NCBI RefSeq assembly: GCF_003413745.1
Contig: NZ_QVID01000002.1
Location: 903,930 to 967,929, forward strand
DNA from: Marixanthomonas ophiurae
Lineage (GTDB): Bacteria > Bacteroidota > Bacteroidia > Flavobacteriales > Flavobacteriaceae
Length of the DNA stretch: 64,000 nt
Reading direction: 5' to 3'
Below are positions 42,751 through 51,405 of this stretch, piece after piece (position 1 is the first letter of the stretch; each line of letters opens with the position of its first letter). The position numbers and the translations under genes were made by a program. The notes under the pieces are model-generated. The model was not told the DNA's origin and searched no databases. It was given only the letters and a program-made list of their open reading frames with translations.

Positions 42751-43314
42751 TTAAATGTTTTTAAATGTCATTTCAATATAGTCTTCTATTTCTTTTTGGC
42801 TATTGACTCTAGATGCTGCTGCTAGACCATGCTTGGCCAATAATAAAAAGTTTGCTTGTTTTAATACCGTCTCTGCATCTTTAGTTGAATCAGTTTTTAG
42901 CTTTTCAATAAATACCTTTTTAAGGTTATCCATAAAAACGTTCATCTGGTTTTTAATCAATATATCATCGCTTTCTGAAAATTCATTATAGGTATTGGTT
43001 ACTAAACAACCTTTTTTATTTCCTACTTGATGACTAATATTTACTGAATCATAAAAAAACTGTTTTATATCTTCAACACCATTTGATGCATTTTTAAGCT
43101 TCTCGAAAATATTTTTAATTTTAGAATTATAACACTTTAAACTTTCAAGAAAGAGTCCGTGCTTACTCCCAAAACTTGAGTATATGGAGAATTTATTGAT
43201 ACCCATTTCTCGCTCCAGCATTTTCATTGACGTATTTTCATAACCATTTTGCCAAAACAAATGCATTGCTCTATCAATAACCTCTTCTTCTATATATTCT
43301 TTTTTTCGTGCCAT
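42751..43314 (-). CDS. TetR/AcrR-family transcriptional regulator
   Basis: The 187-residue repressor has an N-terminal HTH (EEEVIDRAMHLFWQNGYENTSMKMLEREMGINKFSIYSSFGSKHGLF in parts, residues 7-53). A helical ligand domain follows, with KGCLVTNTYNEFSESDD at about 100-116, typical of the YcdC/NemR-type branch. It probably represses itself and the downstream AhpD-like gene through the paired sites at 43336 and 42717. Its ligand may be an electrophile or oxidant, by analogy with NemR; that is inference. Confidence 0.9.
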   Translation of the reverse strand: MARKKEYIEEEVIDRAMHLFWQNGYENTSMKMLEREMGINKFSIYSSFGSKHGLFLESLKCYNSKIKNIFEKLKNASNGVEDIKQFFYDSVNISHQVGNKKGCLVTNTYNEFSESDDILIKNQMNVFMDNLKKVFIEKLKTDSTKDAETVLKQANFLLLAKHGLAAASRVNSQKEIEDYIEMTFKNI

Positions 43315-43335
43315 TATTTTTAATACACCACAAAA

Positions 43336-43355
43336 CTAAACAACCGGTTAGATTT
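43336..43355. promoter_or_regulatory. TetR operator-like site upstream of tetR
   Basis: CTAAACAACCGGTTAGATTT has a perfect 8-bp palindromic core (AACCGGTT), lies 22 bases upstream of the tetR start, and is repeated with one change at 42717. This is a good candidate for autorepression. Confidence 0.72.
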
Positions 43356-43516
43356 AAAAAAGTTTTTAAGAAAGTTTTATAATAAACGTAGAAAGCTGTA
43401 TTTAAAATTCAGTTTACTGGAATTTTAATTAAGAAAAAGGGGTTTAAGCTATAGGAAGAAATTAATGTAACGTTAGTTAAAGCTACTTAAAGTTTTGAAA
43501 ATATTTAAACTAGATA

Positions 43517-43551
43517 TAAAAAAAGGCAATTACAAATAAATGTAATTGCCT
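43517..43551 (-). terminator. Terminator of the tRNA gene
   Basis: AGGCAATTAC (43524-43533) pairs perfectly with GTAATTGCCT (43542-43551). On the minus strand it is followed by a run of seven T, 11 bases after the tRNA 3' end. Confidence 0.8.
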
Positions 43552-43561
43552 AATTGTTTTG

Positions 43562-43635
43562 TAGCGAGATGGGGACTTGAACCCCAGACCTCCGGGTTAT
43601 GAATCCGACGCTCTAACCACCTGAGCTACCTCGCC
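43562..43635 (-). tRNA. tRNA with anticodon CAT (probably tRNA-Met)
   Basis: The 74-nt cloverleaf reads on the minus strand: acceptor GGCGAGG/TCTCGCT, D arm TAGCTCAGGTGGTTAGAGC, anticodon loop TTCATAA and T arm TGGGG-TTCAAGT-CCCCA, discriminator A, no encoded CCA. CAT could mean elongator Met or the lysidine-modified Ile2. The lack of initiator features (C1-A72 mismatch, three G-C pairs in the anticodon stem) argues against fMet. Confidence 0.9.
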
Positions 43636-43749
43636 GCATTTTGCGAGTGCAAATATAGAAACAATAACCATTGAAAAAAACCAAAAATTAAATTAATTTC
43701 TTTTTTTTAAAACCTATTTCAAACTAAGTGGTTCTTGCTAATAAAATTT

Positions 43750-44217
43750 TTAAGTATATAGGGTTGTAAAATTCATTTTTAATTGCTCTTCAGTTTCAAA
43801 TATTTTTTTGTAATCCATCACATTTTCAATATTATCAAGCGCACACAAATACTCTACAACAGCACAAAGACCTTTAAAAAGTGTTTCTTTTGAAGTCGGG
43901 TTTTTAGGTTTCGTCCCTTTTCGGTTTAATGGAATTGAAAATCCACAACCTTTTAAAAAAGTTGCTTCTATTTCCAGCAACTGTTGGGGTGTGAAGCCAT
44001 TCACCAAACGACCCAAGCGCTGATGTACCAAGCCTACGTAGTTTAATTGTAGCGATCCATGCAAGTCACTAAAGTGTTTCCAGCTATCTGTATTATTACA
44101 AATATTACCCACGGCACATTGTAAACAACACTCCGGATTGAGTGTGTTATTATGAAACGCATTATACAATTTTGAAAGTGCATTTTCTAAGCGCTGTGAA
44201 GTATTCATACTATTCAA
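43750..44217 (-). CDS. Conserved flavobacterial protein with Cys motif
   Basis: The 155-residue protein contains LNPECCLQCAVGNICNNTDSWKHFSDLHGSLQLNYVGLV (in parts), a cysteine cluster that might bind metal or an iron-sulfur cluster, and GFTPQQLLEIEATFLKGCGFSIPL. Similar proteins in flavobacteria are often labelled Na(+)-translocating NADH-quinone reductase subunit F, but the size and motifs do not fit NqrF (no ferredoxin or FAD-reductase domain). The first Met of MNSMNTSQ or the second could be the start. Function unknown. Confidence 0.8.
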   Translation of the reverse strand: MNSMNTSQRLENALSKLYNAFHNNTLNPECCLQCAVGNICNNTDSWKHFSDLHGSLQLNYVGLVHQRLGRLVNGFTPQQLLEIEATFLKGCGFSIPLNRKGTKPKNPTSKETLFKGLCAVVEYLCALDNIENVMDYKKIFETEEQLKMNFTTLYT

Positions 44218-44407
44218 TGTTTTTATAATATAGCTATCTCACTTAAAATTAATGAAATATAGAATACATCCTATCTATTTTCACAAATTATTTGAAAACT
44301 ATGGTTTTCGATAAAATTTCAGAGAGGTGTGAATTAAGGATAATTTAATACGTTCAAAAAAATAATCTTCTATTAAAACTTATATCTTCGCGTCAAAATT
44401 AATTACT

Positions 44408-45067
44408 ATGCTACAAGCTGTTTTATTTGATATGGATGGAGTAATTATTGACACCGAACCACTTCATAAAAAAGCCTATTTTAGTATGTTTAATGATGTA
44501 AATATTGATGTCTCTGAAGAAATGTACAATTCATACACAGGACAATCTACTATTAACATTTGTAAACAACTTTGCGATCATTTTTCACTTTCAGAAGCTC
44601 CTGAAACATTAATGGCTATTAAACGAAAGCATTTTAAACACTTATTTGCTACAGATAGTGATTTGGATCTTTTAGATGGAGTGTTAGATCTAATCAAAGA
44701 CTATTATAATAATGGCCTCACATTGATTCTTGCCTCGTCAGCATCTATGCCTAATATCAACCGTATTTTTGAACGGTTTAACTTAAATCAATATTTTAAA
44801 GCTAAATTTAGCGGAGCTGATTTAAAAGAATCTAAACCACATCCCGAAATTTTTATTAAAGCTGCTGAAGCTTCTGGTTACTCAAATGAAGAATGCATGG
44901 TGATTGAAGATTCAACTAACGGAATTGCCGCCGCAAAAGCTGCAGGTATTTTCTGTGTAGGTTACAATAGCTTGCATTCCAAAGATCAAGATTACTCTAA
45001 AGCAGATATCGTGGTTTCTAATTTTAATGCTATTTCGTATAAAAAAGCATCATCATTTTTTATGTAA
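44408..45067 (+). CDS. HAD phosphatase, beta-phosphoglucomutase-like
   Basis: The 219-residue product is a HAD subfamily I enzyme with VLFDMDGVIIDTEPLHKKAY (motif I and start of the cap), LILASSASMPNINRIF (II), SKPHPEIFIKAAE (Lys, III) and VIEDSTNGIAAAKAAG (IV). These resemble beta-phosphoglucomutases and sugar-phosphate phosphatases; the substrate is unclear. A TATCTTCG element at 44383 could be its -7 box. Confidence 0.9.
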   Translation: MLQAVLFDMDGVIIDTEPLHKKAYFSMFNDVNIDVSEEMYNSYTGQSTINICKQLCDHFSLSEAPETLMAIKRKHFKHLFATDSDLDLLDGVLDLIKDYYNNGLTLILASSASMPNINRIFERFNLNQYFKAKFSGADLKESKPHPEIFIKAAEASGYSNEECMVIEDSTNGIAAAKAAGIFCVGYNSLHSKDQDYSKADIVVSNFNAISYKKASSFFM

Positions 45068-45103
45068 TTTTTATATTTCATAAAAAAGCTATATATTATA
45101 AAC

Positions 45104-45209
45104 GTATCAAGAATGCATTACGCATACCAACCGAGCATATAAGCTGCGGTGGTTTAGCATACGGACATCCGTCAAAAAAATAAACAACTTTTCTTTTTTG
45201 TCTTGATAC
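45104..45209. other. Intergenic segment bounded by a 9-bp inverted repeat
   Basis: GTATCAAGA (45104-45112) and TCTTGATAC (45201-45209) flank 88 bases containing further short complementary stretches (ACCAACCG with CGGTGGT, ACGGA with TCCGT). It may be a structured leader of the 86-residue gene or a small RNA. No known family is recognised. Confidence 0.3.
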
Positions 45210-45241
45210 ATAAAAACAATGTGTAATTTAAAATTTTTATT

Positions 45242-45502
45242 ATGGATCAAGTGTATATTAATCACAAAGGCGATGCCAAAAAAATAGCAGAAAATTTAGA
45301 ACGACTTAAAAAAATGACCGACCAAGAACTGGAAAATTATTATAAAAATGCTTTGGGGAATGGTTTCTTTGGCGTACACGCACAGAATTTATTGGCAATA
45401 GCAATGAATAAAGAGTTTAAAAGACGCTTTGGTGAAAGTCCCATAACCTATAAAGATGGTATATTGGTTAGTAAGAAAAATGAGCGGTTAAATAATCTCT
45501 AA
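45242..45502 (+). CDS. Small hypothetical protein
   Basis: The 86-residue product is charged and soluble: GDAKKIAENLERLKKMTDQELENYYKNALGNGFFGVHAQNLLAIAMNKEFKRRFG (in parts). The ALGNGFFGVHAQNLLAIAM segment, ending with FKRRFGESP, has the look of a conserved core. It lies 3' to the structured region at 45104 and overlaps the convergent LuxR-type gene by 15 bases at their 3' ends. Function unknown. Confidence 0.65.
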   Translation: MDQVYINHKGDAKKIAENLERLKKMTDQELENYYKNALGNGFFGVHAQNLLAIAMNKEFKRRFGESPITYKDGILVSKKNERLNNL

Positions 45503-46180
45503 AATCAAAGAAATTTTTACCAAATCGCTCACCGATGAAATGTTTAATTTTTGATTGATGTTTCGTCGGTGGGTTTGTGCGGTATGCGTTGAAATAAACA
45601 ATTGTTCTGCTATTTCTTTTGTGGAGCTCCCATTAGCCAACAAGTGCAAAATCTTTTTTTCTTGTTTGGTTAAGGATTGAAACTGCTGCCAAGAAATTTG
45701 ATTGGTATGAATAGGCCTAAAAATAGAATTAAATACTTTTCCTATTAAACCCAACTCATCAACAGTACTCGAAATATTAAAATATAAGTCATTATCTAAA
45801 ATTAGTTTATTAGAATAAAAATACCTCTTTTCATTATTGAACTGAAGTTGCTGTATATAAGAGCATACAGAATCGATATCGTTAGCTTTTCGAAACTTGG
45901 TAGCCTTTGTTACGGCATTTCTATGTAAAACTAGGCACGATATTTCGTCTAGATAACTACTACCCACTTCAACTAATTTCTCCATTTCAGGAGCTTTAAA
46001 TAATGGTTTATCATTGGCGTAGGTAATATCAAGGTTATCCTGTCTATTAATATGAATAGAATACGGAATATAATCGTTTAATTGGTCAAATAATTGTCGA
46101 TCATTTTGGTAGAGGTTTCGTAATCTAAAAGCAAAATGCTGGCTTTGTAACAGTTGTTCTTTTTCGGTAAGGATTTCCAT
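45488..46180 (-). CDS. LuxR-type HTH transcriptional regulator
   Basis: The 230-residue protein has an N-terminal sensing region of about 160 residues without a receiver aspartate pattern. A C-terminal GerE/LuxR HTH follows (LTKQEKKILHLLANGSSTKEIAEQLFISTHTAQTHRRNINQKL in parts, about residues 167-225). The N-terminal half may be a PAS-like or unknown sensor. It is directly upstream of nothing on its own strand and follows the alpha/beta hydrolase gene by 3 bases, so the two are probably one transcript. Confidence 0.88.
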   Translation of the reverse strand: MEILTEKEQLLQSQHFAFRLRNLYQNDRQLFDQLNDYIPYSIHINRQDNLDITYANDKPLFKAPEMEKLVEVGSSYLDEISCLVLHRNAVTKATKFRKANDIDSVCSYIQQLQFNNEKRYFYSNKLILDNDLYFNISSTVDELGLIGKVFNSIFRPIHTNQISWQQFQSLTKQEKKILHLLANGSSTKEIAEQLFISTHTAQTHRRNINQKLNISSVSDLVKISLILEII

Positions 46181-46183
46181 AAT

Positions 46184-46957
46184 TTAAAAGACTTGAGACG
46201 CTATTTCTGAAATCGTTTTTATAAACTTATCTGGTTGTTCAAGGCTTGGGTAATGTCCGCATTCATCATAATCAATGAGCGTACAGGTTCCATTGCATTG
46301 TTTAGTTATCGTTTCCAAATAAGAAGGATTTACGGTGGGGTCTTGTGTTCCTCTTATTATAAATTTGGGTGCATCAAGATCGGAAAATATTCGCTCTTGA
46401 TTGTCAAGTCTGTTTTGTATTAAATCGTTGGCTAAAACGCTACGTACCTTTGGATTGGCCTGCTTAAAATCATTTAGAATGGCTGCTGCGTTTTCTTGTT
46501 TGTGAACTGCAATTTCTGCAGCTGTAACCATATCATGTTCCGAAGGATTTTCTGTTAAAAAAGTTTGTAAAGCCGGTTGTGGTAGAAAAGCTTCTTCAAA
46601 ATTGATTGGTTTTTTTACAGGAGGTGTCCCCATAATGATCAGGCCTTTGAGGTTTTTAATTTTCGGGGCGAGTTCAATAGCCAAATGACCGCCCATTGAA
46701 TTTCCGACTAATAATATATCATCGTCAATTTCTTCTATAAATGAAAGTAGTTTTTCTTGGTATGATTTTATTGAAAAGTCACATTCAGCATCATATTCTT
46801 CCACATTTGCTCCATGACCTGGCAAATCGACTGTTATTTTAGTATAGGGAATTTCTTCAGAATCTACCGTTTTTTTGAAAACTTCTGAGGATGATGAGTT
46901 ACCATGTATAAACAGAATAGTTCCGCTATCCGTACCTTTTATACTAGAATGTTTCAT
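46184..46957 (-). CDS. Alpha/beta hydrolase
   Basis: The 257-residue enzyme has the canonical fold: TILFIHGNSSSSEVFKK (oxyanion HGN), ITVDLPGHG, LLVGNSMGGHLAIELAPKI with the nucleophile elbow GNSMGG (Ser near residue 88), LDAPKFIIRGTQDPTVN (Asp) and CGHYPSLEQPDKF (His). The substrate is unknown. The LuxR-type regulator lies 3 bases downstream. Confidence 0.9.
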   Translation of the reverse strand: MKHSSIKGTDSGTILFIHGNSSSSEVFKKTVDSEEIPYTKITVDLPGHGANVEEYDAECDFSIKSYQEKLLSFIEEIDDDILLVGNSMGGHLAIELAPKIKNLKGLIIMGTPPVKKPINFEEAFLPQPALQTFLTENPSEHDMVTAAEIAVHKQENAAAILNDFKQANPKVRSVLANDLIQNRLDNQERIFSDLDAPKFIIRGTQDPTVNPSYLETITKQCNGTCTLIDYDECGHYPSLEQPDKFIKTISEIASQVF

Positions 46958-47072
46958 AAATAGATTAGGGGCCTTAGCTTTATTTTTAGCTTATAATCGT
47001 CCCTAAATGTACATGTTTTTCTGAAAAAGCCTGATAACTAGCGGTTCTATTATAAAAAAAATAAAGTTTAAT

Positions 47073-48443
47073 TTATTTTAACTTAGCCCGTAACTCCGTA
47101 AAGGAAACCGCATCTTGCTTACCACTTTTCATATGTTTAAGTGTAAAGGTTTCAGCTTGCATTTCGTCTCCGCCGGCCAAAACAGTGTAAGGTATGTTTC
47201 GTTTATCTGCATAGCCCATTTGTTTACCCATTTTTGTAGCGTCTGGGTACAATTCTGCAGTAATACCTTCTTTTCTAAGTTTGGAAACAGCTTTCATAGC
47301 GTAAAACGCTTCCTCTTCCCCAAAGTTGATAAATAAGACTTTGGTATTGGCTGAAACGGTTTCTGGGAATAAACCCAATTCTTCTAGAACCAAGTAAATT
47401 CGGTCCAAACCAAACGAAATACCGACACCACTTATATTTTTTAGACCGAAAATACCAGTTAAGTCATCGTAACGACCACCGCCTCCAATGCTTCCCATTT
47501 TTACTTGCTCAGGAGCAGCAACTTCAAAAATAGCTCCTGTGTAGTAGTTTAAGCCACGAGCCAAGGTTACATCAATTTCCAACATTGCTGTTTGTAGTCC
47601 AATTTCAGAAATTGTTGAAACGATAAACTCCACCTCTTGGACACCTTGCATGCCTATTTCAGATGAAGAAAGTAAATCTTTTAATAAAGCTAATTTTTCG
47701 GAAGCCGTTCCGCTTACCTGAAATAACGGCTGTAACTTTTCAATGGCAGTTTCGGTAATTCCTTTCTCGCGCATTTCCTTTTTAACACCGTCCTCCCCTA
47801 TTTTGTCAAGTTTGTCTAGAGCTACAGTGAAATCAATAAGTTTATCGGATTCCCCTATTACTTCAGCAATTCCGCTTAAAATTTTGCGGTTGTTCATTTT
47901 AATGGTAACCCCTTCCAAATTCAATTTGCTGAACACAGCATCGTACAGTTCCACAAACTCCACTTCTTGCCAAAGTGATTTGCTCCCCACCACATCGGCA
48001 TCACACTGAAAAAACTCTCTAAAACGTCCTTTCTGCGGTCGATCGGCACGCCAAACCGGCTGAATTTGATAACGCTTAAACGGAAAGTCAATTTCGTTTT
48101 GGTGTTGTACTACGTAACGTGCAAACGGAACTGTAAGATCGTAACGAAGTGCTTTTTCTGAAATTTTCGGAGTTAGTTTCCCGCTATCTTTTTCAGAATA
48201 TAATGCATCATCCACTTTCCGAAGAAAATCGCCACTATTCAAAATTTTAAAAATTAATCGATCGCCTTCATCACCGTACTTTCCCATTAGCGTATCGCTG
48301 TTTTCAAACGAAGGTGTTTCAATAGGTTGAAAACCGTACGTAGTAAAACAATCTTTTATGGTGTCCATAATATAGTTGCGCTTTACTACTTCAGCAGGTG
48401 AAAAATCGCGTGTTCCTTTGGGTATAGATGGTTTTTGAGCCAC
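47073..48443 (-). CDS. hisS: Histidyl-tRNA synthetase
   Basis: The 456-residue class II synthetase charges tRNA-His. Motif 1 lies around [16 protein letters not shown]; motif 2 is [28 protein letters not shown] (in parts); the histidine-binding block is [15 protein letters not shown]; and [11 protein letters not shown] is motif 3. The C-terminal anticodon domain ([15 protein letters not shown] onward) is complete. It starts 122 bases from the divergent ABC permease gene. Confidence 0.97.
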   Translation of the reverse strand: MAQKPSIPKGTRDFSPAEVVKRNYIMDTIKDCFTTYGFQPIETPSFENSDTLMGKYGDEGDRLIFKILNSGDFLRKVDDALYSEKDSGKLTPKISEKALRYDLTVPFARYVVQHQNEIDFPFKRYQIQPVWRADRPQKGRFREFFQCDADVVGSKSLWQEVEFVELYDAVFSKLNLEGVTIKMNNRKILSGIAEVIGESDKLIDFTVALDKLDKIGEDGVKKEMREKGITETAIEKLQPLFQVSGTASEKLALLKDLLSSSEIGMQGVQEVEFIVSTISEIGLQTAMLEIDVTLARGLNYYTGAIFEVAAPEQVKMGSIGGGGRYDDLTGIFGLKNISGVGISFGLDRIYLVLEELGLFPETVSANTKVLFINFGEEEAFYAMKAVSKLRKEGITAELYPDATKMGKQMGYADKRNIPYTVLAGGDEMQAETFTLKHMKSGKQDAVSFTELRAKLK

Positions 48444-48565
48444 GTTGTATGGTTTAAAATGTAAGGTTCAATTAATAATTTTGAGATGCAAATATCTTAA
48501 ATTATTAGCTAACTTGTAACTTTAACGACTGTTATTAGTCTAATGGGTAACCTTAATTTGTAACT

Positions 48566-49807
48566 ATGTTTTCATTGTTTCGCGAAAATGTTCGTATTGC
48601 CTTAGATTCTATTAGAAGTCAATTGCTACGAACCATCCTTACTGTTGTCATTATAGCGATTGGTATTTGGGCGTTAGTCGGTATTTTAAGTGCCGTAAAG
48701 GTGCTGGAAAATACGATTGCAGACAACTTTGCCTCTATGGGCGCCAATACGTTTAACGTGCAACGTTATGAATTGGAAGTGCAAAGTCAGCGTGGTGGGG
48801 AACGCAAAAAGATAAACCCTATTATTAGTTACAACGATGTTAGGGAATTTGTGGATAAATATAATTACCCTTTAACCCAAACTGCGATATCATTTAGAGG
48901 AACTGCAGGTGCTGAAGTAAAATATGAAAGTGAGAAAACCGACCCTGAAGTTCAGGTGTATGGTGTTAATGAGCATTACTTGCTAAATACTGGAACCGAA
49001 GTAGAACGTGGTCGAAATTTCACCTTTTTTGATGTTCAGAATAATAATAAAGTATGTTTATTAGGTTCAGATTTTCTGAAAAACTTATTTGGCAATGAAA
49101 ATCCTTTAAATAAAATCGTGAGTATACGAGGGGTTAAATTTAAAGTGATTGGTGTTTTAGAATCTAAAGGGTCTACCTTCGGAAACAATCAAGATCTCAA
49201 GGTGTTAATTCCCATTCAAGTGGCACGAGGAATTTTTACCGATCCAAATATTAACTATAATATAAGTGTGCGCGTGGACAATAAGGAAATCATGCAAGGC
49301 GCACAAGATGAAGCAATTATTACTTTCAGAAATATTCGCGGTTTAAACCCTGTGGAAGAAAACAATTTTGGTTTGTTACGGAGTGATGATTTATTGAATC
49401 AAATTGCTGAAATAGGCCTTTATATGTCAACAGCAGCTTGGATTATTAGTATCATTACTATTTTGGGATCATCAATCGCATTAATGAATATCATGCTCGT
49501 ATCGGTTACCGAACGTACACGTGAAATTGGTGTACGAAAAGCATTGGGAGCTAAGCGTTCTACAATTTCTACTCAGTTTTTTATGGAAACTATCGTTATT
49601 GGGCAGTTTGGGAGTATCCTTGGTATTCTTTTAGGTATTCTTACTGGTTTTGTCTTTGCTAAAGCCTTTGATTTTGACTTTTCATTGCCTTGGACGGCTA
49701 TAATTTGGGCTACTATTATCACATTTATCGTAGCCGTTATTGCAGGTTCATACCCAGCAACCAAAGCTGCGAAATTAGATCCTATTGAGAGTTTACGATA
49801 TGAGTAA
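48566..49807 (+). CDS. ABC transporter permease, MacB/FtsX-like
   Basis: The 413-residue permease has a first helix near residues 22-46 (LRTILTVVIIAIGIWALVGI) and a large periplasmic MacB-type core (47-275). Three C-terminal helices complete it (about 285-310, 335-360, 375-400) with the FtsX signature SVTERTREIGVRKALGAKRSTI. It ends AAKLDPIESLRYE, typical of the family. No ATP-binding partner gene is adjacent, so the ATPase must be encoded elsewhere. Substrate unknown. Confidence 0.92.
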   Translation: MFSLFRENVRIALDSIRSQLLRTILTVVIIAIGIWALVGILSAVKVLENTIADNFASMGANTFNVQRYELEVQSQRGGERKKINPIISYNDVREFVDKYNYPLTQTAISFRGTAGAEVKYESEKTDPEVQVYGVNEHYLLNTGTEVERGRNFTFFDVQNNNKVCLLGSDFLKNLFGNENPLNKIVSIRGVKFKVIGVLESKGSTFGNNQDLKVLIPIQVARGIFTDPNINYNISVRVDNKEIMQGAQDEAIITFRNIRGLNPVEENNFGLLRSDDLLNQIAEIGLYMSTAAWIISIITILGSSIALMNIMLVSVTERTREIGVRKALGAKRSTISTQFFMETIVIGQFGSILGILLGILTGFVFAKAFDFDFSLPWTAIIWATIITFIVAVIAGSYPATKAAKLDPIESLRYE

Positions 49808-49905
49808 GGCAGTCCTCTTCGGCTCCGCTCAGGACAAGAAGTTTGTAGAGGCTTTGATATAATTCCGATAACCATCGGAATCACTCAGCCACCATTATTA
49901 AAAAA
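49808..49905. repeat. Intergenic repeat of the CPERSRR-encoding type
   Basis: CTCTTCGGCTCCGCTCAGGACAAG in the gap (shown in part) would read CPERSRR on the minus strand, a peptide hallmark of repeated intergenic elements in Bacteroidota. ATTCCGATAACCATCGGAAT is a hairpin, and ATCACTCAGCCACC resembles the stem of the element at 50404. Confidence 0.5.
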
Positions 49906-49906
49906 A

Positions 49907-50392
49907 TCATGAAATTTTATCTAAGATATCTTCGAAAAAACGATATAACTCTCCTTTTGTAATGATGGAGCCTTGTTTAATCAATTTAAAAATATCCGCA
50001 CTTCTATCGTTTGAAAATTGTTTATTCGCAGTGTAAAACTCAACTTCATCTGTCATAAAGTTCTCTTGAAGCCAAGCGTACCCATCGGCAGTTGTAATGT
50101 CTTTTGTTTTATCCATTACTTTAACTGATATAAGTTGCATTTGTTCTGCTTTAATTTTAAAAAGAAATAACTGCTGCGGTGCCATATTTTCTAGGTATTC
50201 TGCTTTTTGCAAAACTCCTTCCCAAACCAAATCACTGAAAACATCTAATTCTTGCTCAGCTACTTCAGGGTTATTTATTTTTATATCGGCCCATTCTTTT
50301 CCAGTAATGGATTGTGTGGCTAAAAAGTTTATAAACTCAGTGTGCAGTTCTTCAAATTGTTCTTTTGTAAGGCGTGCGTATTTCATAATCAT
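49907..50392 (-). CDS. DUF6495-like protein
   Basis: The 161-residue product contains KYARLTKEQFEELHTEFINFLATQSITGKEWADIK (in parts), VAEQELDVFSDLVWEGVLQKAEYLENM (in parts) and NFMTDEVEFYTANKQFSNDRSADIFKLI (in parts). This is the conserved core of a flavobacterial family I recall as DUF6495. It is soluble, with no known function. The start may be Met3 (MKYARL). It is flanked on both sides by intergenic repeats. Confidence 0.82.
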   Translation of the reverse strand: MIMKYARLTKEQFEELHTEFINFLATQSITGKEWADIKINNPEVAEQELDVFSDLVWEGVLQKAEYLENMAPQQLFLFKIKAEQMQLISVKVMDKTKDITTADGYAWLQENFMTDEVEFYTANKQFSNDRSADIFKLIKQGSIITKGELYRFFEDILDKIS

Positions 50393-50403
50393 AAATTTAA
50401 TGT

Positions 50404-50550
50404 CGGGGTTTCGGTTATTTCGATACTATTTTAAACTGATTTGCCGACAGTTTAAAAATCACTCAACCACCTTACTAAGCTCAAAAAAGGTGGTTGAGTG
50501 ATTTTAATGTTTTTGCACAGCAAAAGCATTAAAATTGTATCGAAACCCCG
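50404..50550. repeat. Multi-hairpin intergenic palindrome (REP-like)
   Basis: The outer arms CGGGGTTTCG (50404-50413) and CGAAACCCCG (50541-50550) enclose a perfect 19-bp stem, AAAATCACTCAACCACCTT (50455-50473) with AAGGTGGTTGAGTGATTTT (50487-50505). A third hairpin TTAATGTTTTTGC/GCAAAAGCATTAA follows at about 50504-50533. It sits between rplI and the DUF6495-like gene and is probably one copy of a repeated element. Confidence 0.65.
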
Positions 50551-50568
50551 GTTTGAGTTTTAAATTAA

Positions 50569-50600
50569 AAAGAAAACCTTCCTCAAATAAATGAAGAAGG
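50569..50600 (-). terminator. Terminator of the rpsF-rpsR-rplI operon
   Basis: CCTTCCTCA (50577-50585) and TGAAGAAGG (50592-50600) form a stem with a T run on the minus-strand side, 35 bases after the rplI stop. Confidence 0.7.
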
Positions 50601-50634
50601 CTTTCTGTATTATTTCAGGTATTCAGTATAAAAA

Positions 50635-51090
50635 CTACTGGTTTTCTGCTACTACGTCAAACGTAAATGTTTCGATAACATCTCTGTGAAAACGAATGGT
50701 AGCTTCGTATTGTCCAGTACGCTTAATAGCACCACCGGCAATAGAAATGTATTTTTTATCAATAGATACATTTTCTTTTTCTAAAGCTTCAGCAAGGTTT
50801 GCATTGGTAACAGAACCAAACAATTTATCCTTATCACCTGTTTTGGCAGTGATTTTTAGCTCTAAAATTTCGCCAAGTTTATCAGCTTCTTTTTGAGCTT
50901 CTTCAATAACTTTACGCTCTTTGTATGCTTGTTGTTTAAGCTTTTCTTCCAATGCTTTTTTTGCAGATGGAGTCGCTAAAGTTGCATACCCTTCTGGGAT
51001 TAGGTAGTTTCTACCATATCCATTTTTTACAGATACAACATCATCTGTGAATCCCAGATTGTCAATGTCTTGTTTTAATATAAGTTCCAT
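50635..51090 (-). CDS. rplI: 50S ribosomal protein L9
   Basis: The 151-residue protein has the L9 N-terminal domain (MELILKQDIDNLGFTDDVVSVKNGYGRNYLIPEGYA in parts), the long connecting helix (ALEEKLKQQAYKERKVIEEAQKEADKL in parts) and the C-terminal rRNA-binding domain (GSVTNANLAEALEKENVSIDKKYI in parts). It is the last gene of the rpsF-rpsR-rplI operon, 15 bases after rpsR. Confidence 0.97.
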   Translation of the reverse strand: MELILKQDIDNLGFTDDVVSVKNGYGRNYLIPEGYATLATPSAKKALEEKLKQQAYKERKVIEEAQKEADKLGEILELKITAKTGDKDKLFGSVTNANLAEALEKENVSIDKKYISIAGGAIKRTGQYEATIRFHRDVIETFTFDVVAENQ

Positions 51091-51105
51091 AATACTATCT
51101 GGTTT

Positions 51106-51402
51106 TTATTTGTATAAATCGGTTACATATGGCATCAACGCTAAATGACGTGCTCTTTTTACAGCTACAGCAACTTTACGTTGGTACTTTAATGATGTTC
51201 CTGTTAATCTGCGAGGTAACAATTTACCTTGCTCGTTTACAAAGCTCAATAAAAAGTCTGCATCTTTATAATCGATGTACTTAATTCCAGATCGTTGAAA
51301 ACGACAGTATTTTTTAGCTTTTGTAGTTTCTATATTAAGCGGAGTTAGATATCTAATCTCTCCGTCTTTTTTTCCTTTTGCTTGTTCTTGAATCGATGCC
51401 AT
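51106..51402 (-). CDS. rpsR: 30S ribosomal protein S18
   Basis: The 98-residue protein has the S18 core: [64 protein letters not shown] (in parts). It is a bit longer at the N-terminus than the E. coli version. S18 packs against S6 on the 30S platform. The gene lies 3 bases after rpsF. Confidence 0.97.
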   Translation of the reverse strand: MASIQEQAKGKKDGEIRYLTPLNIETTKAKKYCRFQRSGIKYIDYKDADFLLSFVNEQGKLLPRRLTGTSLKYQRKVAVAVKRARHLALMPYVTDLYK

Positions 51403-51405
51403 ACC

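Noticed and set aside
49573..49884. Minus-strand open frame containing CPERSRRG.
   Set aside because: It is antisense to the ABC permease and its distinctive peptide comes from an intergenic repeat.
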